64,000 nucleotides of DNA from JAOUEA01 sp963810915. Its GTDB lineage: Bacteria; Actinomycetota; UBA4738; HRBIN12. Below the pieces are notes generated by a model. It was not told the DNA's origin, did no database searches, and saw only the letters and a program-made list of their open reading frames with translations. Both the position numbers and the translations under genes were made by a program. The DNA lies in the NCBI GenBank assembly GCA_963810915.1, contig CAWEPH010000006.1, positions 1 through 64,000 of the forward strand. The letters run 5' to 3'. Shown here piece by piece: positions 34,010 to 42,147 of this stretch; position 1 is the first letter of the stretch, and the number at the start of each line of letters is the position of its first letter.

Positions 34010-35104
34010 TCAGGCGCGCGGCTTCTTCTTCTCCGGGTCGTACGGGCTCGCCACGTCCACGGTTGCGGCCGCGGTCGCGTCGCCCACCGCCACCTCGACC
34101 TTCTCGCCGTCGTTCGCGACGCCGGCGTCGAGGATCGCGAGGGCGATCGTGCCCAGTCGTGGACTCGCCGCGGGCGACGTGACCACGCCGACCTCGGCAC
34201 CGTCCTTCGTCACCGTGGCACCGTAGTCGGGCACGGCGTCGCCCTCGATCCGCAGCGACTTGAAGCGCTTGGGCGGGTTCGCGCCGTACGCCGCGAGCGC
34301 CTGCGCGCCCAGGCACTCCGTGTCCGTCTTGATGAACCGGTCCATCGAGAGATCCCACGGGGAGAGCTCACCCGGGTTGTAGTCCACCGCGATGATGATC
34401 AGGCCCACCTCGGTGCGGGCGAGGTCGACGGCGGTGAGGCCGAAGGGGATCCCTCCGGCCTCGATCAGCGCCTCCCAGATCACGTTCGCGTCCTCGGGCG
34501 CGCAGACCACCTCGTAGCCCTTCTCGCCCGAGAAGCCGGTGCGCTGGACCCAGGCCGGACGTCCGGCCACGGTCGTCGGCTCCGGCCAGATCCGGAAGTA
34601 CCGCAGGTCCGACAGATCGCGCTCGGTGAGCCCCTGCAGCGTCTCTTGGGAGGTCGGGCCCTGGACCGCGATCATCGCCAGGTCCTCGGTGATGTGCCGC
34701 GCCTCGGCGTCCAGGTCGTTGGCCACCTCGTTGAACCACTCCTCGATCGCCGGGGTGTTGATCATCATCCAGAACCGGCCGTCGGCGAGCTTGTAGACGT
34801 TGCCGTCGTCGATCATCTTGCCGTCGCCGTCCACGAAGGCCCCGTAGCGCACCTGGCCCGTCTCCATGCCCTGCAGGGAGTTGGTGAAGCGACGCTGGAT
34901 CAGGCGCGCGGCGTCGGGGCCGACCACCTCGTACTTGGAGGTGGCGAAGAGGTCCCACACGCCCGTGCCCGTGCGGATGGCCTCGTACTCCTCCATGGGG
35001 TCGCGGCCCTCGTGCATCATCCAGGGCCAGCCGTCCTCCCAGAGGAACTCGCCGTCGTGGGCCACGTGCCAGTCGTGCAGCGGTGAGCGATGCTCGTCGG
35101 TCAT
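34010..35104 (-). CDS. GcvT-like THF-dependent aminomethyltransferase/demethylase, copy A
   Basis: 364 residues of the GcvT family. It has an N-terminal folate-binding domain (GVWDLFATSKYEVVGPDA, FTNSLQGMETGQVRYG), the signature RTGFSGEKGYEVV (~205) with ARTEVG, and a C-terminal barrel domain (VVTSPAASPRLG). No gcvH, gcvP or lpd is near. The DmdA-like length and the tandem duplication allow other THF-dependent demethylases. The ATG has GGGGAGG seven bases upstream. It shares about half its motifs with the next gene, pointing to a duplication. Confidence 0.82.
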   Translation of the reverse strand: MTDEHRSPLHDWHVAHDGEFLWEDGWPWMMHEGRDPMEEYEAIRTGTGVWDLFATSKYEVVGPDAARLIQRRFTNSLQGMETGQVRYGAFVDGDGKMIDDGNVYKLADGRFWMMINTPAIEEWFNEVANDLDAEARHITEDLAMIAVQGPTSQETLQGLTERDLSDLRYFRIWPEPTTVAGRPAWVQRTGFSGEKGYEVVCAPEDANVIWEALIEAGGIPFGLTAVDLARTEVGLIIIAVDYNPGELSPWDLSMDRFIKTDTECLGAQALAAYGANPPKRFKSLRIEGDAVPDYGATVTKDGAEVGVVTSPAASPRLGTIALAILDAGVANDGEKVEVAVGDATAAATVDVASPYDPEKKKPRA

Positions 35105-35149
35105 GTCCGTGCCTCCCCTTGTCTCGGTCCTTCGGTCTCCTCCGGCGTC

Positions 35150-36248
35150 TCAGACGCGCGGGCGTTCCTTGTTCGGGTCGTACAGGGCCAGCGCGTCCAC
35201 GGTGCCCGTGATGGGCCCCGACACGCCGGCGACCTCGACGCGCGTCCCGTCGTCGGCCACGTCCGCACGCAGCACGGCAAGGCCGAGCGGGCCGAGCTTA
35301 GGGCTGGACGCCGGGCTCGTCAGCACCCCTACCTCCTCACCGTCGCGGGTGATCGCGGCACCGTAGGCGGGCAGGACGTCGCCCTCGAGGCGGACCGTCT
35401 TGAACCGGTTCGGCGGGGCCTTCGCGATCTCGCGCAGCTTCTCCTTGCCCATGAACTCGCCGTCGGCGTCCAGGGCGACGACGCGGTCCATGCCCATGTC
35501 GTACGGCGAGCGTCGATGCTCGTCGTAGTCGTATCCGGTCACGATCATGCCGACCTCGACGCGCACCGGCTCGATGATGCCGACGCCGTAGGGCACGGCG
35601 CCCGCGGCTCTGACGGCCTCCCAGACCTGCGCGGCGTGCGCCGGGGCCAGGAACAGCTCGTAGCCGCGCTCGCCGCTGAATCCGGTCCGCGACAGGACGA
35701 CCGGGGCGCCGCCCACCGTCACCTCCTCGGGGATGAAGCGGAAGTACCCGAGGCCGTCGAGGTCGACGTCGGTGAGCGTGCGCAGGAGCTCGCGCGAGCG
35801 CGGGCCCTGCACCTGGATGCTCGGCAGGGCGGCCCCGAGGTAGGCGAACTCGACCTCGAGCCCCTTGGCGGCATCCGCGAAATAGTCCTCGCGCTCCATC
35901 ACGTTGGTCATCACCCACAGGCGATCCTCGGCGAAGCGGAACACCGTGCCGTCGTCGATCAACAGGCCGTCCTCGTCCAGGAACCCCCCGTAGCGCACCT
36001 GGCCGTCGGCCATGCCCGAGGATGTCGTTGGAGTGCGTGCGCTGCACCGCCTCCAGCGCGTCGGGGCCGCGGAACTCCCACTTGTTGAGGGGTGAGAGAT
36101 CCCACATGCCCACGCCCTCTCGCACGGCCGCGTACTCCCGATCCAGATCGCCGTAGGAGTCGACCCACCACCAGCCGCCCTCCTCGACGAACGTCGCACC
36201 CTGCGCCTCGTGCAGGGCGTGGAACGCGCTCTGGATGGACTCGCTCAA
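35150..36248 (-). CDS. GcvT-like THF-dependent aminomethyltransferase/demethylase, copy B, one frameshift
   Basis: A paralogue of the downstream gene, about 365 residues once repaired. The N-terminus (FVEEGGWWWVDSYGDLDREY, MWDLSPLNKWEFRG, THSNDILG) reads to about 36018. There an extra G in GGGC shifts the frame, and MADGQVRYGGFLDEDG onward continues in the next frame with RTGFSGERGYELF and LTSPASSPKLG. The start is TTG at 36248, supported by GGAGG six to seven bases upstream. It is the first gene behind a strong sigma70-type promoter. Function as for copy A; the exact methyl donor is unknown. Confidence 0.78.
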
Positions 36249-36301
36249 CGGATACCTCCGGGTGCGGACGAGACGTGGGCGGCGCGCCGGCCGCCAGAGG
36301 G

Positions 36302-36331
36302 GTTATACCGCGGGATTGAACGGCTGTTCAA
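36302..36331 (-). promoter_or_regulatory. Strong promoter with palindromic -35 (TTGAAC-18-TATAAC)
   Basis: On the minus strand TTGAAC (36331-36326), an 18-base spacer and TATAAC (36307-36302) form the best -35/-10 pair in the window. The -35 box is half of a perfect palindrome TTGAAC-GGCT-GTTCAA (36316-36331), likely a repressor or activator site. The leader to the TTG start would be about 47 bases and includes GGAGG. Confidence 0.7.
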
Positions 36332-36332
36332 G

Positions 36333-36956
36333 TCAGGCCCGCCCGAGCCGGAGCAGGTCCCGGACCGTGGGGCTCGACACGTCGGGCAGATGTGCCGCAA
36401 GCACCAGGAACAGCTGAGCGGTCACGAGCGCGTCGTCGAGCGCTTCGTGCGGATTGGCCACCGGCACCTGCCACCTCCGCGCCGTGCCGCCGAGCGGATA
36501 GCCGGGACGGTCCCGGTCGAGGGGCAACGCGTCCGCCGCCATCGCCAGGTTCCGCACGTCGATCGTCCGGCGCCTCCAGCGGCGCTTGCCTCCCCCGAAG
36601 ATCGCCGCGAGGAAGCTCACCTCGACGTCGGCGAACCACACCAGGAGGAACCGACCCTCGAGCGCCACCCGGAGCGAGGCCCGGGCCTCATCGATGCGCG
36701 GGGACCCGGCGAGGTCCTGCGGGCGGAGCTCGTGGATCGTCTGGGAGCGCGGCGACGGGGGCACGTGGGGCTCGATCAACTGATGGACTGCGCCGCGCAT
36801 CAGGATGCGGCCGCCGTCCACCGGGACGGCGCCGTAGGAGACGATGGTGTCCGAGCGCACGTCCAGGCCGGTGGTCTCGAAGTCGAGGGCGGCGAAGCGC
36901 GCCTCGCGCCACGCCACACCGCGGGCCCCGGGTGGCGCGGCGGGGAGCTGCGTCAC
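36333..36956 (-). CDS. DnaQ-like 3'-5' exonuclease domain protein
   Basis: A 207-residue DEDD-type exonuclease. Motif I is FAALDFETTGLDV (~22), the region IDVRNLAMAADALPLDRDRPG carries the middle part and HEALDDALVTAQLFLVLAAH gives motif III with His and Asp. It resembles PolC/DnaQ epsilon-like proofreading domains without a polymerase. The GTG overlaps the stop of the 5-formyl-THF cyclo-ligase gene as GTGA, placing it at the end of a four-gene chain of mixed functions. Confidence 0.8.
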   Translation of the reverse strand: MTQLPAAPPGARGVAWREARFAALDFETTGLDVRSDTIVSYGAVPVDGGRILMRGAVHQLIEPHVPPSPRSQTIHELRPQDLAGSPRIDEARASLRVALEGRFLLVWFADVEVSFLAAIFGGGKRRWRRRTIDVRNLAMAADALPLDRDRPGYPLGGTARRWQVPVANPHEALDDALVTAQLFLVLAAHLPDVSSPTVRDLLRLGRA

Positions 36957-37544
36957 GGGTCGACCCGGCACCGCACCGTCTCCGACTCGGTCACCACGAC
37001 GTCCACGCGGAGGTCGAAGGCCCCGCCGGGGAGCGGCTCGTCCAACAGCTGGACACCGAAGCCCACGCCCACGCGCAGCGCATCGGCGCGCGTACGCGGG
37101 AAGAACCGATCGTAGAACCCGCCCCCGTAGCCGACGCGCCGGCCCGCCCGATCGAAGGCCACGGCCGGCGTGGCCACCACGTCGATCTCCGCGGGATCGA
37201 CCATCTCGCCCGCGGCCGGCTCGCGCGCGCCGAAGGTCGTTTCGGTCATCGGCTCCCCGGGGGCCCACGTCCGCGCCTGCGAGCTCGTCGTCGTCGATGC
37301 GCGGGAGCGCGAGCCTGATGCCGGCGCCGAGCAGCCGATCGATCAGGGGCGTCGTGGGCACCTCCGAGCCGAACGACCAGAACGCCATGACGGTCCGGGC
37401 CCCGACCACCTCCGGGAGGGCCATGAACCGATCGGCGACGCGTTCGGCCATCTGCGCCCGACGCTCCGGCGCCACCGCGTCCCGCGCGGAGAGGACCTCG
37501 CGTCGCAGGCGACGCTTCGCGCGCTTCAGCTCAGTGCTGTTCAC
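36953..37544 (-). CDS. 5-formyltetrahydrofolate cyclo-ligase, one frameshift
   Basis: ATP-dependent conversion of 5-formyl-THF to 5,10-methenyl-THF. The N-terminal half (KRAKRRLRREVLSARDAV, VMAFWSFGSEVPTTPLIDRL, LPRIDDDEL) and the C-terminal half (PAVAFDRAGRRVGYGGGFYDRF, the family's ATP/folate signature) are in different frames. They are joined by removing one C from the run near 37256-37265, giving ~195 residues, the normal length. Both ends overlap neighbours by GTGA. The repaired call is firm, and the break is probably a sequence error. Confidence 0.85.
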
Positions 37545-38425
37545 GGGCGCAGGGTCCGGGCGATCACATCCACGCGATCGGGGGGACCCACGGGCAGCAC
37601 CACGAGCCAGGACGCACCCGCGTCCTCGAGCCTGCCCGCGAACGCGCGCAGGTCCGCCACGGTTCCCTTCCACACGCCCTCGAGCGAGAGGCCCTTCTCG
37701 GCACGGGCGGCCACGAGCCGTGCCAGGTCGCCGTCGTCCTCCCCCACCAGAGCGATCCCGCCCCAGGTCGGGGAGACCTCGCGACCCTCGGCGAGCTCGC
37801 GCAGCCGGGAGGCCTTCTCGGCGAACGCGTCGGCGCCGAGGCCCCAGCCGTTCCAGGCGTCGGCCCTCCTCGCGGCCACCCCCAGCACCGCGTCGGAGAG
37901 CCCACCCACCCACAGGGCGGGCTCGGCGGAGGGCAGGAGCGGTCCGGTCATCGCCGGGACATGGGCCCCGCCCTCCCACGTCCGGCCGTCGAAGAGGGCG
38001 CGCAGGGCGGTCGTCGTCTCCTCGAGCAGAGCCACCCGATCCGCCGCGGATGGGAACGGGATCCCGAAGGTCTCGTGCTCGGGCAGGGAGGCACGGTCGC
38101 CCGCGCCGAGGGCGAGGATCGCCCGGCCCCCGCTCATCTCGTCGAGCGCCGCCGCCTCCTTCGCGAGCAGCCCCGCCGGGCGCAGGGTCACGCGGGTCAC
38201 GAGGGTGCCGACGGCGAGATCCGGATGTCGCGCCGACACGGCCGCGAGCAGCGTGAACGGCTCCAGCGCCGGACGGTCGGGGCCCGACGGCGGGTAGAAG
38301 ACGGGCGGGAAGAGATGGTCGGGGGAGAACACGCCGTCCACCCCCAGGCCCGCGCAGCGCGCCGCCATCGACAGCGGTTTCCCGACGTCGTCGGTGAAGA
38401 CGGGGAGCGAGATGCCGAGCTTCAC
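37541..38425 (-). CDS. LLM-class flavin/F420-dependent oxidoreductase
   Basis: A 294-residue TIM-barrel oxidoreductase of the luciferase-like monooxygenase superfamily: KLGISLPVFTDDVG at the N-terminus, GVDGVFSPDHLF, VGTLVTRVTLRPAGLLAKEAAALDEMSGGR (in part TLRPAGLLAKEAAALDE) and LALGAGDRASLPEHETFG. Actinobacterial members often use F420. The deazaflavin-type protein at 54 kb is consistent with F420 in this organism, but no F420 biosynthesis gene is seen here. GTGA overlaps link it to the ROK kinase and the cyclo-ligase. Confidence 0.82.
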   Translation of the reverse strand: MKLGISLPVFTDDVGKPLSMAARCAGLGVDGVFSPDHLFPPVFYPPSGPDRPALEPFTLLAAVSARHPDLAVGTLVTRVTLRPAGLLAKEAAALDEMSGGRAILALGAGDRASLPEHETFGIPFPSAADRVALLEETTTALRALFDGRTWEGGAHVPAMTGPLLPSAEPALWVGGLSDAVLGVAARRADAWNGWGLGADAFAEKASRLRELAEGREVSPTWGGIALVGEDDGDLARLVAARAEKGLSLEGVWKGTVADLRAFAGRLEDAGASWLVVLPVGPPDRVDVIARTLRP

Positions 38426-39375
38426 CCGAGCTCCTCGAGCGCGAGCGTGGCGGCGCCCACGGCACCCGCATCGTTGCCGAGCGTGGCGACCAGCAGGGGC
38501 ACCTCGGGGCGGTGCGCGGAGGCCTCGACCGACGTGGAGAACGCGATGCGGGCCGAGCCCATCAACAGGTCCCCCGCCGCAGCCACGCCGCCCCCCACCA
38601 CGACGACCTCGGGGTCGAGCACGTTCACCAGGCCGGCGATGCCCTCGCCCAAGCGCCGGCCCACGCGCGCGAGGATGCCCCGCGCAACGGGGTCGCCGGC
38701 CCGCGCGGCCTCGGTCACGAGGGGCCCCGTCACCTTGGACGGATCGCCGCCGCAGCGCCGCGCGATCATCGACTGAGGGTGCTGGCTGGCGGCATCTCGT
38801 CCGGCCCTGGTGAGCGCGTGCCCGCTCGCGACCTGCTCCCAGCACCCGTGGTTCCCACAGCCGCACAGCGGACCGCCCGGCTCCACGATGATGTGACCGA
38901 TCTCGGCCGCGAACCCGTGGGCGCCGCGCAGCAGCTTCCCGTCGACGATGATGCCGCCGCCGATGCCGGTGCCGACACCCACGAACAGCACGTGGCGGTA
39001 CCCACGCGCGGCTCCGTGTCGGTACTCGCCCCATGCCGCCACGTTGTTGTCGTTGTCCGCGAAGGCCGGCAGCCCGATCGACTCCCAGAGATGATCGGTC
39101 AACAACGCGTTCCGCCAGGCGAGGTTGGGCGCGAAGATCAGCCGCCCGGTCCCGGCCTCGACCAGCCCCGCCGCCCCCACGCCGATCGCCCGGACCTCGG
39201 GCGCCAGGACCGCGCGCGCGGCCTCGGCCATGGTGTCCAGGGTGGCTTGCATGTCGTCGGCCGGCGTGGCCAGGGCCTCGCGCGCGAGGATCTCGCCTTC
39301 AGCGCTCACGCGCAGGGCCGCCGTCTTCGTCCCGCCGACGTCGATGCCGATCGCCTGCGCCATCGCGGTGCTCAC
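38422..39375 (-). CDS. ROK-family glucokinase
   Basis: A 317-residue sugar kinase. The ATP motif IGIDVGGTKTAALRV is near residue 10, VGTGIGGGIIVDGKLLRG in the middle, GHIIVEPGGPLCGCGNHGCWEQVASG contains the zinc-binding ROK signature (CGCGNHGCWE), and VVVGGGVA is near the end. Actinobacterial homologues are the main glucokinase, fitting the two phosphofructokinases elsewhere. A start at 39363 (ATG) is also possible. Confidence 0.88.
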   Translation of the reverse strand: MSTAMAQAIGIDVGGTKTAALRVSAEGEILAREALATPADDMQATLDTMAEAARAVLAPEVRAIGVGAAGLVEAGTGRLIFAPNLAWRNALLTDHLWESIGLPAFADNDNNVAAWGEYRHGAARGYRHVLFVGVGTGIGGGIIVDGKLLRGAHGFAAEIGHIIVEPGGPLCGCGNHGCWEQVASGHALTRAGRDAASQHPQSMIARRCGGDPSKVTGPLVTEAARAGDPVARGILARVGRRLGEGIAGLVNVLDPEVVVVGGGVAAAGDLLMGSARIAFSTSVEASAHRPEVPLLVATLGNDAGAVGAATLALEELG

Positions 39376-39385
39376 GCCGGCGCGC

Positions 39386-39676
39386 TCACCCGATGTCGAT
39401 CTTCTGCAGATCCACGGGCATGCCCTCGCCGGCGAACCCTTCCGCCCTGGCGCTCACGACGGCCTGCATCGCGAGGATGAACTCCCGGCCCGCCACGAGC
39501 AGGTGCTCGACCGCCTCCGGCCGCATCGGTTGGACGGTCGTGAGGGCGAGCCCGATCGGACAGAAGCCCACGTTGCAGACGTGTGCGTCGGTCGTGCCGC
39601 CCGCGGCGTCGGCCTCTGGAGGACGTGCCTCGGTCGGCTCTTCGGACGTGGTGGGTGTGCTCGTCTCGTCCGTCAT
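39386..39676 (-). CDS. Conserved small protein with CNVGFCP motif
   Basis: 96 residues. The first ~30 are acidic and Pro/Thr-rich. A conserved core follows: HVCNVGFCPIGLALT, EAVEHLLVAGREFILAMQAV and a C-terminal amphipathic helix. Short proteins with the C-x4-C motif and the LLVAGRE helix occur in many actinobacteria beside ArsA-type ATPases or SRPBCC proteins. No function is known. The two cysteines could bind metal. The ATG overlaps the ArsA-like stop (ATGA). Confidence 0.65.
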   Translation of the reverse strand: MTDETSTPTTSEEPTEARPPEADAAGGTTDAHVCNVGFCPIGLALTTVQPMRPEAVEHLLVAGREFILAMQAVVSARAEGFAGEGMPVDLQKIDIG

Positions 39677-40884
39677 GCTCCGTTCCTTCCCTCCGCCGGT
39701 CCCGCCTCGGGGGGCGAAGGTGGACGGCCGAACAGGATCTCGAGATGGTCGCCCGCGAAGTTCGCCTCGCGCACGACCATGCGCTTCAGGGTCTGCGGCA
39801 GGATCAGGTTGCGCTTGTACGATCCCACCCGCACGAAGAGCTCGTCGCCCCGGCGGTGGATGTCCATCTCGTCGCGCGAGACGAACGGAAGGCGCATCGA
39901 GAGCACGTACCCGGTCCCGCGCTTGCGCACGCGGATCGGATCGTCGTGATACAGCACCGCGGTGGCCTCACGATCGCCGTAGACCTCGTCGCCCATCTCC
40001 ACCAGGAGGGGCACGCCCACCATCTCCCGATCGAACAGCCGCGCCTCCAGGATCGGCACCGGCTCGAACGACTCCCGAACGGTGGCCAGGTGCTCGGCCT
40101 GGATGTCCTTCCACTTCCCGAAATAAGGGTCGTTCACCTCCGCGGGGATGATGCGGTTCACGATCACAGCGTCCACCCGGTAACCGAAGAGACCGAGGTA
40201 GGTGTAGGTGCGGCGCGCCTCCGCGATCACCATCTTCTCCGGGTTCACGACGAGTCGCACGGACGACACGCGCTCGTCGGTGAGGATCTGCTTCACGTCG
40301 TCGAGGTTGCGGTGCAGGCGCTCCACGGCGGCGAACACCTTGTCCCCCGCGATCGGCAACGTCGTCATGCGCGAGACGATGGGCCGTACGGCCTTCACCA
40401 CCTTGCGCTCCACGGGGAAGATCCGCTCGATGTACCAGTTCATGATCTCCGGGAGCGAGAGCAGGCGGAGCGTCTCGGCCGTCGGCGCGCAGTCCACCAC
40501 GAGCATGTCGTACATGCCGCTCTCGACGTGCGTCTTCACGTCGATCAGGGCGAAGATCTCGTCGAGACCGGGGATCACCGTGAGCTCCTCGGCTTGGATC
40601 GTCTCCGTCCCCGCCCAGTTCATCAGCTGGATGAAGTAGTCCTGGATCTCGCGCCAGTTGTCCTCGAGCCGTTCCTGGGCGTCGATCTGCTGCGCCCAGA
40701 GATTCTCCGTGATCAGCGTGGGGGCCGATTCGATCGGCAGTTCGAAGGAATCGCCGAGGGAGTGCGCCGGATCCGTCGACATCACGAGCGTTCGACGGCC
40801 CGAGCGCGCGGCGCGCACGGCGGTGGCGGCGGCGATGGTGGTCTTCCCCACCCCGCCTTTCCCGGTGAACAGCACCACACGCAT
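39673..40884 (-). CDS. ArsA/Get3-family ATPase
   Basis: A 403-residue P-loop ATPase: VVLFTGKGGVGKTTIAAATA (deviant Walker A) at the very N-terminus, STDPAHSLGDSF (switch I), YDMLVVDCAPTAETLRLLSLPE (switch II; quoted in part VVDCAPTAETLRLLSLP) and a C-terminal HSP20-like domain (DELFVRVGSYKRNLILP). The actinobacterial form is not tied to arsenite and its client is unknown. The start at 40884 is chosen because TAAGCT stands seven bases before it (leaderless); an in-frame ATG at 40905 would add seven residues. Likely co-transcribed with the downstream CNVGFCP protein. Confidence 0.87.
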   Translation of the reverse strand: MRVVLFTGKGGVGKTTIAAATAVRAARSGRRTLVMSTDPAHSLGDSFELPIESAPTLITENLWAQQIDAQERLEDNWREIQDYFIQLMNWAGTETIQAEELTVIPGLDEIFALIDVKTHVESGMYDMLVVDCAPTAETLRLLSLPEIMNWYIERIFPVERKVVKAVRPIVSRMTTLPIAGDKVFAAVERLHRNLDDVKQILTDERVSSVRLVVNPEKMVIAEARRTYTYLGLFGYRVDAVIVNRIIPAEVNDPYFGKWKDIQAEHLATVRESFEPVPILEARLFDREMVGVPLLVEMGDEVYGDREATAVLYHDDPIRVRKRGTGYVLSMRLPFVSRDEMDIHRRGDELFVRVGSYKRNLILPQTLKRMVVREANFAGDHLEILFGRPPSPPEAGPAEGRNGA

Positions 40885-40891
40885 GTCGGAG

Positions 40892-40897
40892 AGCTTA
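40892..40897 (-). promoter_or_regulatory. -10 box (TAAGCT) for the ArsA-like gene
   Basis: TAAGCT on the minus strand, seven bases before the ATG at 40884. It lies within the longer alternative reading frame and argues for the shorter protein. Confidence 0.45.
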
Positions 40898-40953
40898 CGT
40901 GGCATCGCACGAGCGCGGGAGCCCGGGCTCGTGACGTTGCGATGGAGTCGGGC

Positions 40954-41394
40954 TCAGCCCATCTCGACGCGGCGCTTCAGCTTCTCGAGCGCGTTCTCGA
41001 TGACCCGCTTCGCACCCTCGGTGCGCAGGAATCCGGGTACGAGCACCCCCAGCTCCACCGCGAGCCGGTACGTGACCTTGGTCGTCCCGTCGTCGAACTC
41101 GTTGAGCAGGTACTCACCGCGGATGTCGCGCACGGCGCCCCGGGCCTCCCTCGTCACCCACGAGAGCCCCGCGTCCCCCGGCGCGTACTGATAGGCCAGG
41201 GTGTACGCCGCCTTGCCGAGCACCGGGACGTCCACCTCGAACGCGACCTCCGTCGCGCGTCCGCCCTCGCCCCGCTGACGCACGGACACGCTGTTCACGT
41301 CCGCCCACTCGGGATAGGCCTCGTAGTCCTCGATGACCTCCATGACGTCCTCGAGCGGGGCGTCGATCACGATGGATCCCTCCGCGTGCTCCAT
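40954..41394 (-). CDS. SRPBCC (polyketide cyclase/START-like) protein
   Basis: 146 residues with a helix-grip ligand-binding fold: GSIVIDAPLEDVMEVIEDY, EYPEWADVNSVSV-type motif (YEAYPEWADVN), and the C-terminal long helix GAKRVIENALEKLKRRVEM. Such proteins bind lipids or coenzyme-Q-like molecules; the ligand is unknown. TAGGAT (41404-41409) lies nine bases before the ATG. Neighbouring ArsA-like and zinc-ribbon genes are in the same direction. Confidence 0.8.
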   Translation of the reverse strand: MEHAEGSIVIDAPLEDVMEVIEDYEAYPEWADVNSVSVRQRGEGGRATEVAFEVDVPVLGKAAYTLAYQYAPGDAGLSWVTREARGAVRDIRGEYLLNEFDDGTTKVTYRLAVELGVLVPGFLRTEGAKRVIENALEKLKRRVEMG

Positions 41395-41406
41395 GCGTGC
41401 GGAATC

Positions 41407-42105
41407 CTACCGTTTGGCCGTCGCGATCACGGACATCGCGAGCATCAGCACGGAGAGCATCACGACCGCCACCGTGGCCCACATCAGGGTGCGGGCGCCG
41501 ACGAGCGGTTCCCCTCCCTGCGCCAGCCGGTACGCCTCGACAGCTGATCCGAGGTACACCACGAGGGCCAGGATCACGAAGAGGCCGAGGATCGCCGAGA
41601 GCATCCCCGATGAGGTGCCCGCGAGGGCGACGAGCACCGCCATGCCCACCAGGATCACGAAGAGGATCCCGCGCGCGAGCCCCTCTACCGGACGCCCCAC
41701 CTTGCGGTGGCCGAGGCCCGGGAAGACGAGTGACCACAGCAGGGCCGTGACCGGGTCGACATCGGGATGCCGCTCGTCCATGCGCATCAACGCGGCGAAC
41801 GGCGTCCCGCACACCTCGCATGTCTCCCGCTCGATCGCATTGGCGTGGTCGCAGGTGGGACAGGGCCAGGTGGGGCTCTTCGTCCCGGCCCGGCCGCGCC
41901 CCGGTTCCGTCGGCGGCGTGCTGCTCGCCGTGCCCGGGGCCTCGGGGCGGTGCGAAGGAGGGTCCGGCGTCGCCGGCACGCCGACCTCGACGGCGCGCTC
42001 GCGGATGGGAGTGAAGCACTGCCCGCACCAGGTGGCGTCCGCCGAGACGAGCGCCCCACAGGTGGGGCACCGACGCCCCCCTTCAGCCGCGGTGGGTTCC
42101 TCCAT
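41407..42105 (-). CDS. Zinc-ribbon membrane protein
   Basis: 232 residues. Two zinc ribbons sit in the cytosolic N-terminal half: CPTCGALVSADATWCGQCF (~13) and CPTCDHANAIERETCEVCG (~82). About four membrane helices follow (GILFVILVGMAVLVALAG, ILGLFVILALVVYLGSAV and a C-terminal pair). A GxxG-rich loop (PGLGHRKVGRPVEGLARG) before the helices resembles TM2-like proteins. Function unknown. TACCCT seven bases before the ATG fits a leaderless mRNA. Confidence 0.7.
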   Translation of the reverse strand: MEEPTAAEGGRRCPTCGALVSADATWCGQCFTPIRERAVEVGVPATPDPPSHRPEAPGTASSTPPTEPGRGRAGTKSPTWPCPTCDHANAIERETCEVCGTPFAALMRMDERHPDVDPVTALLWSLVFPGLGHRKVGRPVEGLARGILFVILVGMAVLVALAGTSSGMLSAILGLFVILALVVYLGSAVEAYRLAQGGEPLVGARTLMWATVAVVMLSVLMLAMSVIATAKR

Positions 42106-42112
42106 GCGCGCC

Positions 42113-42118
42113 AGGGTA
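42113..42118 (-). promoter_or_regulatory. -10 box (TACCCT) for the zinc-ribbon gene
   Basis: TACCCT on the minus strand, seven bases before the ATG at 42105. Confidence 0.45.
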
Positions 42119-42147
42119 CCCCCGAGCTCGCGGCCGCCGAAGCACCC

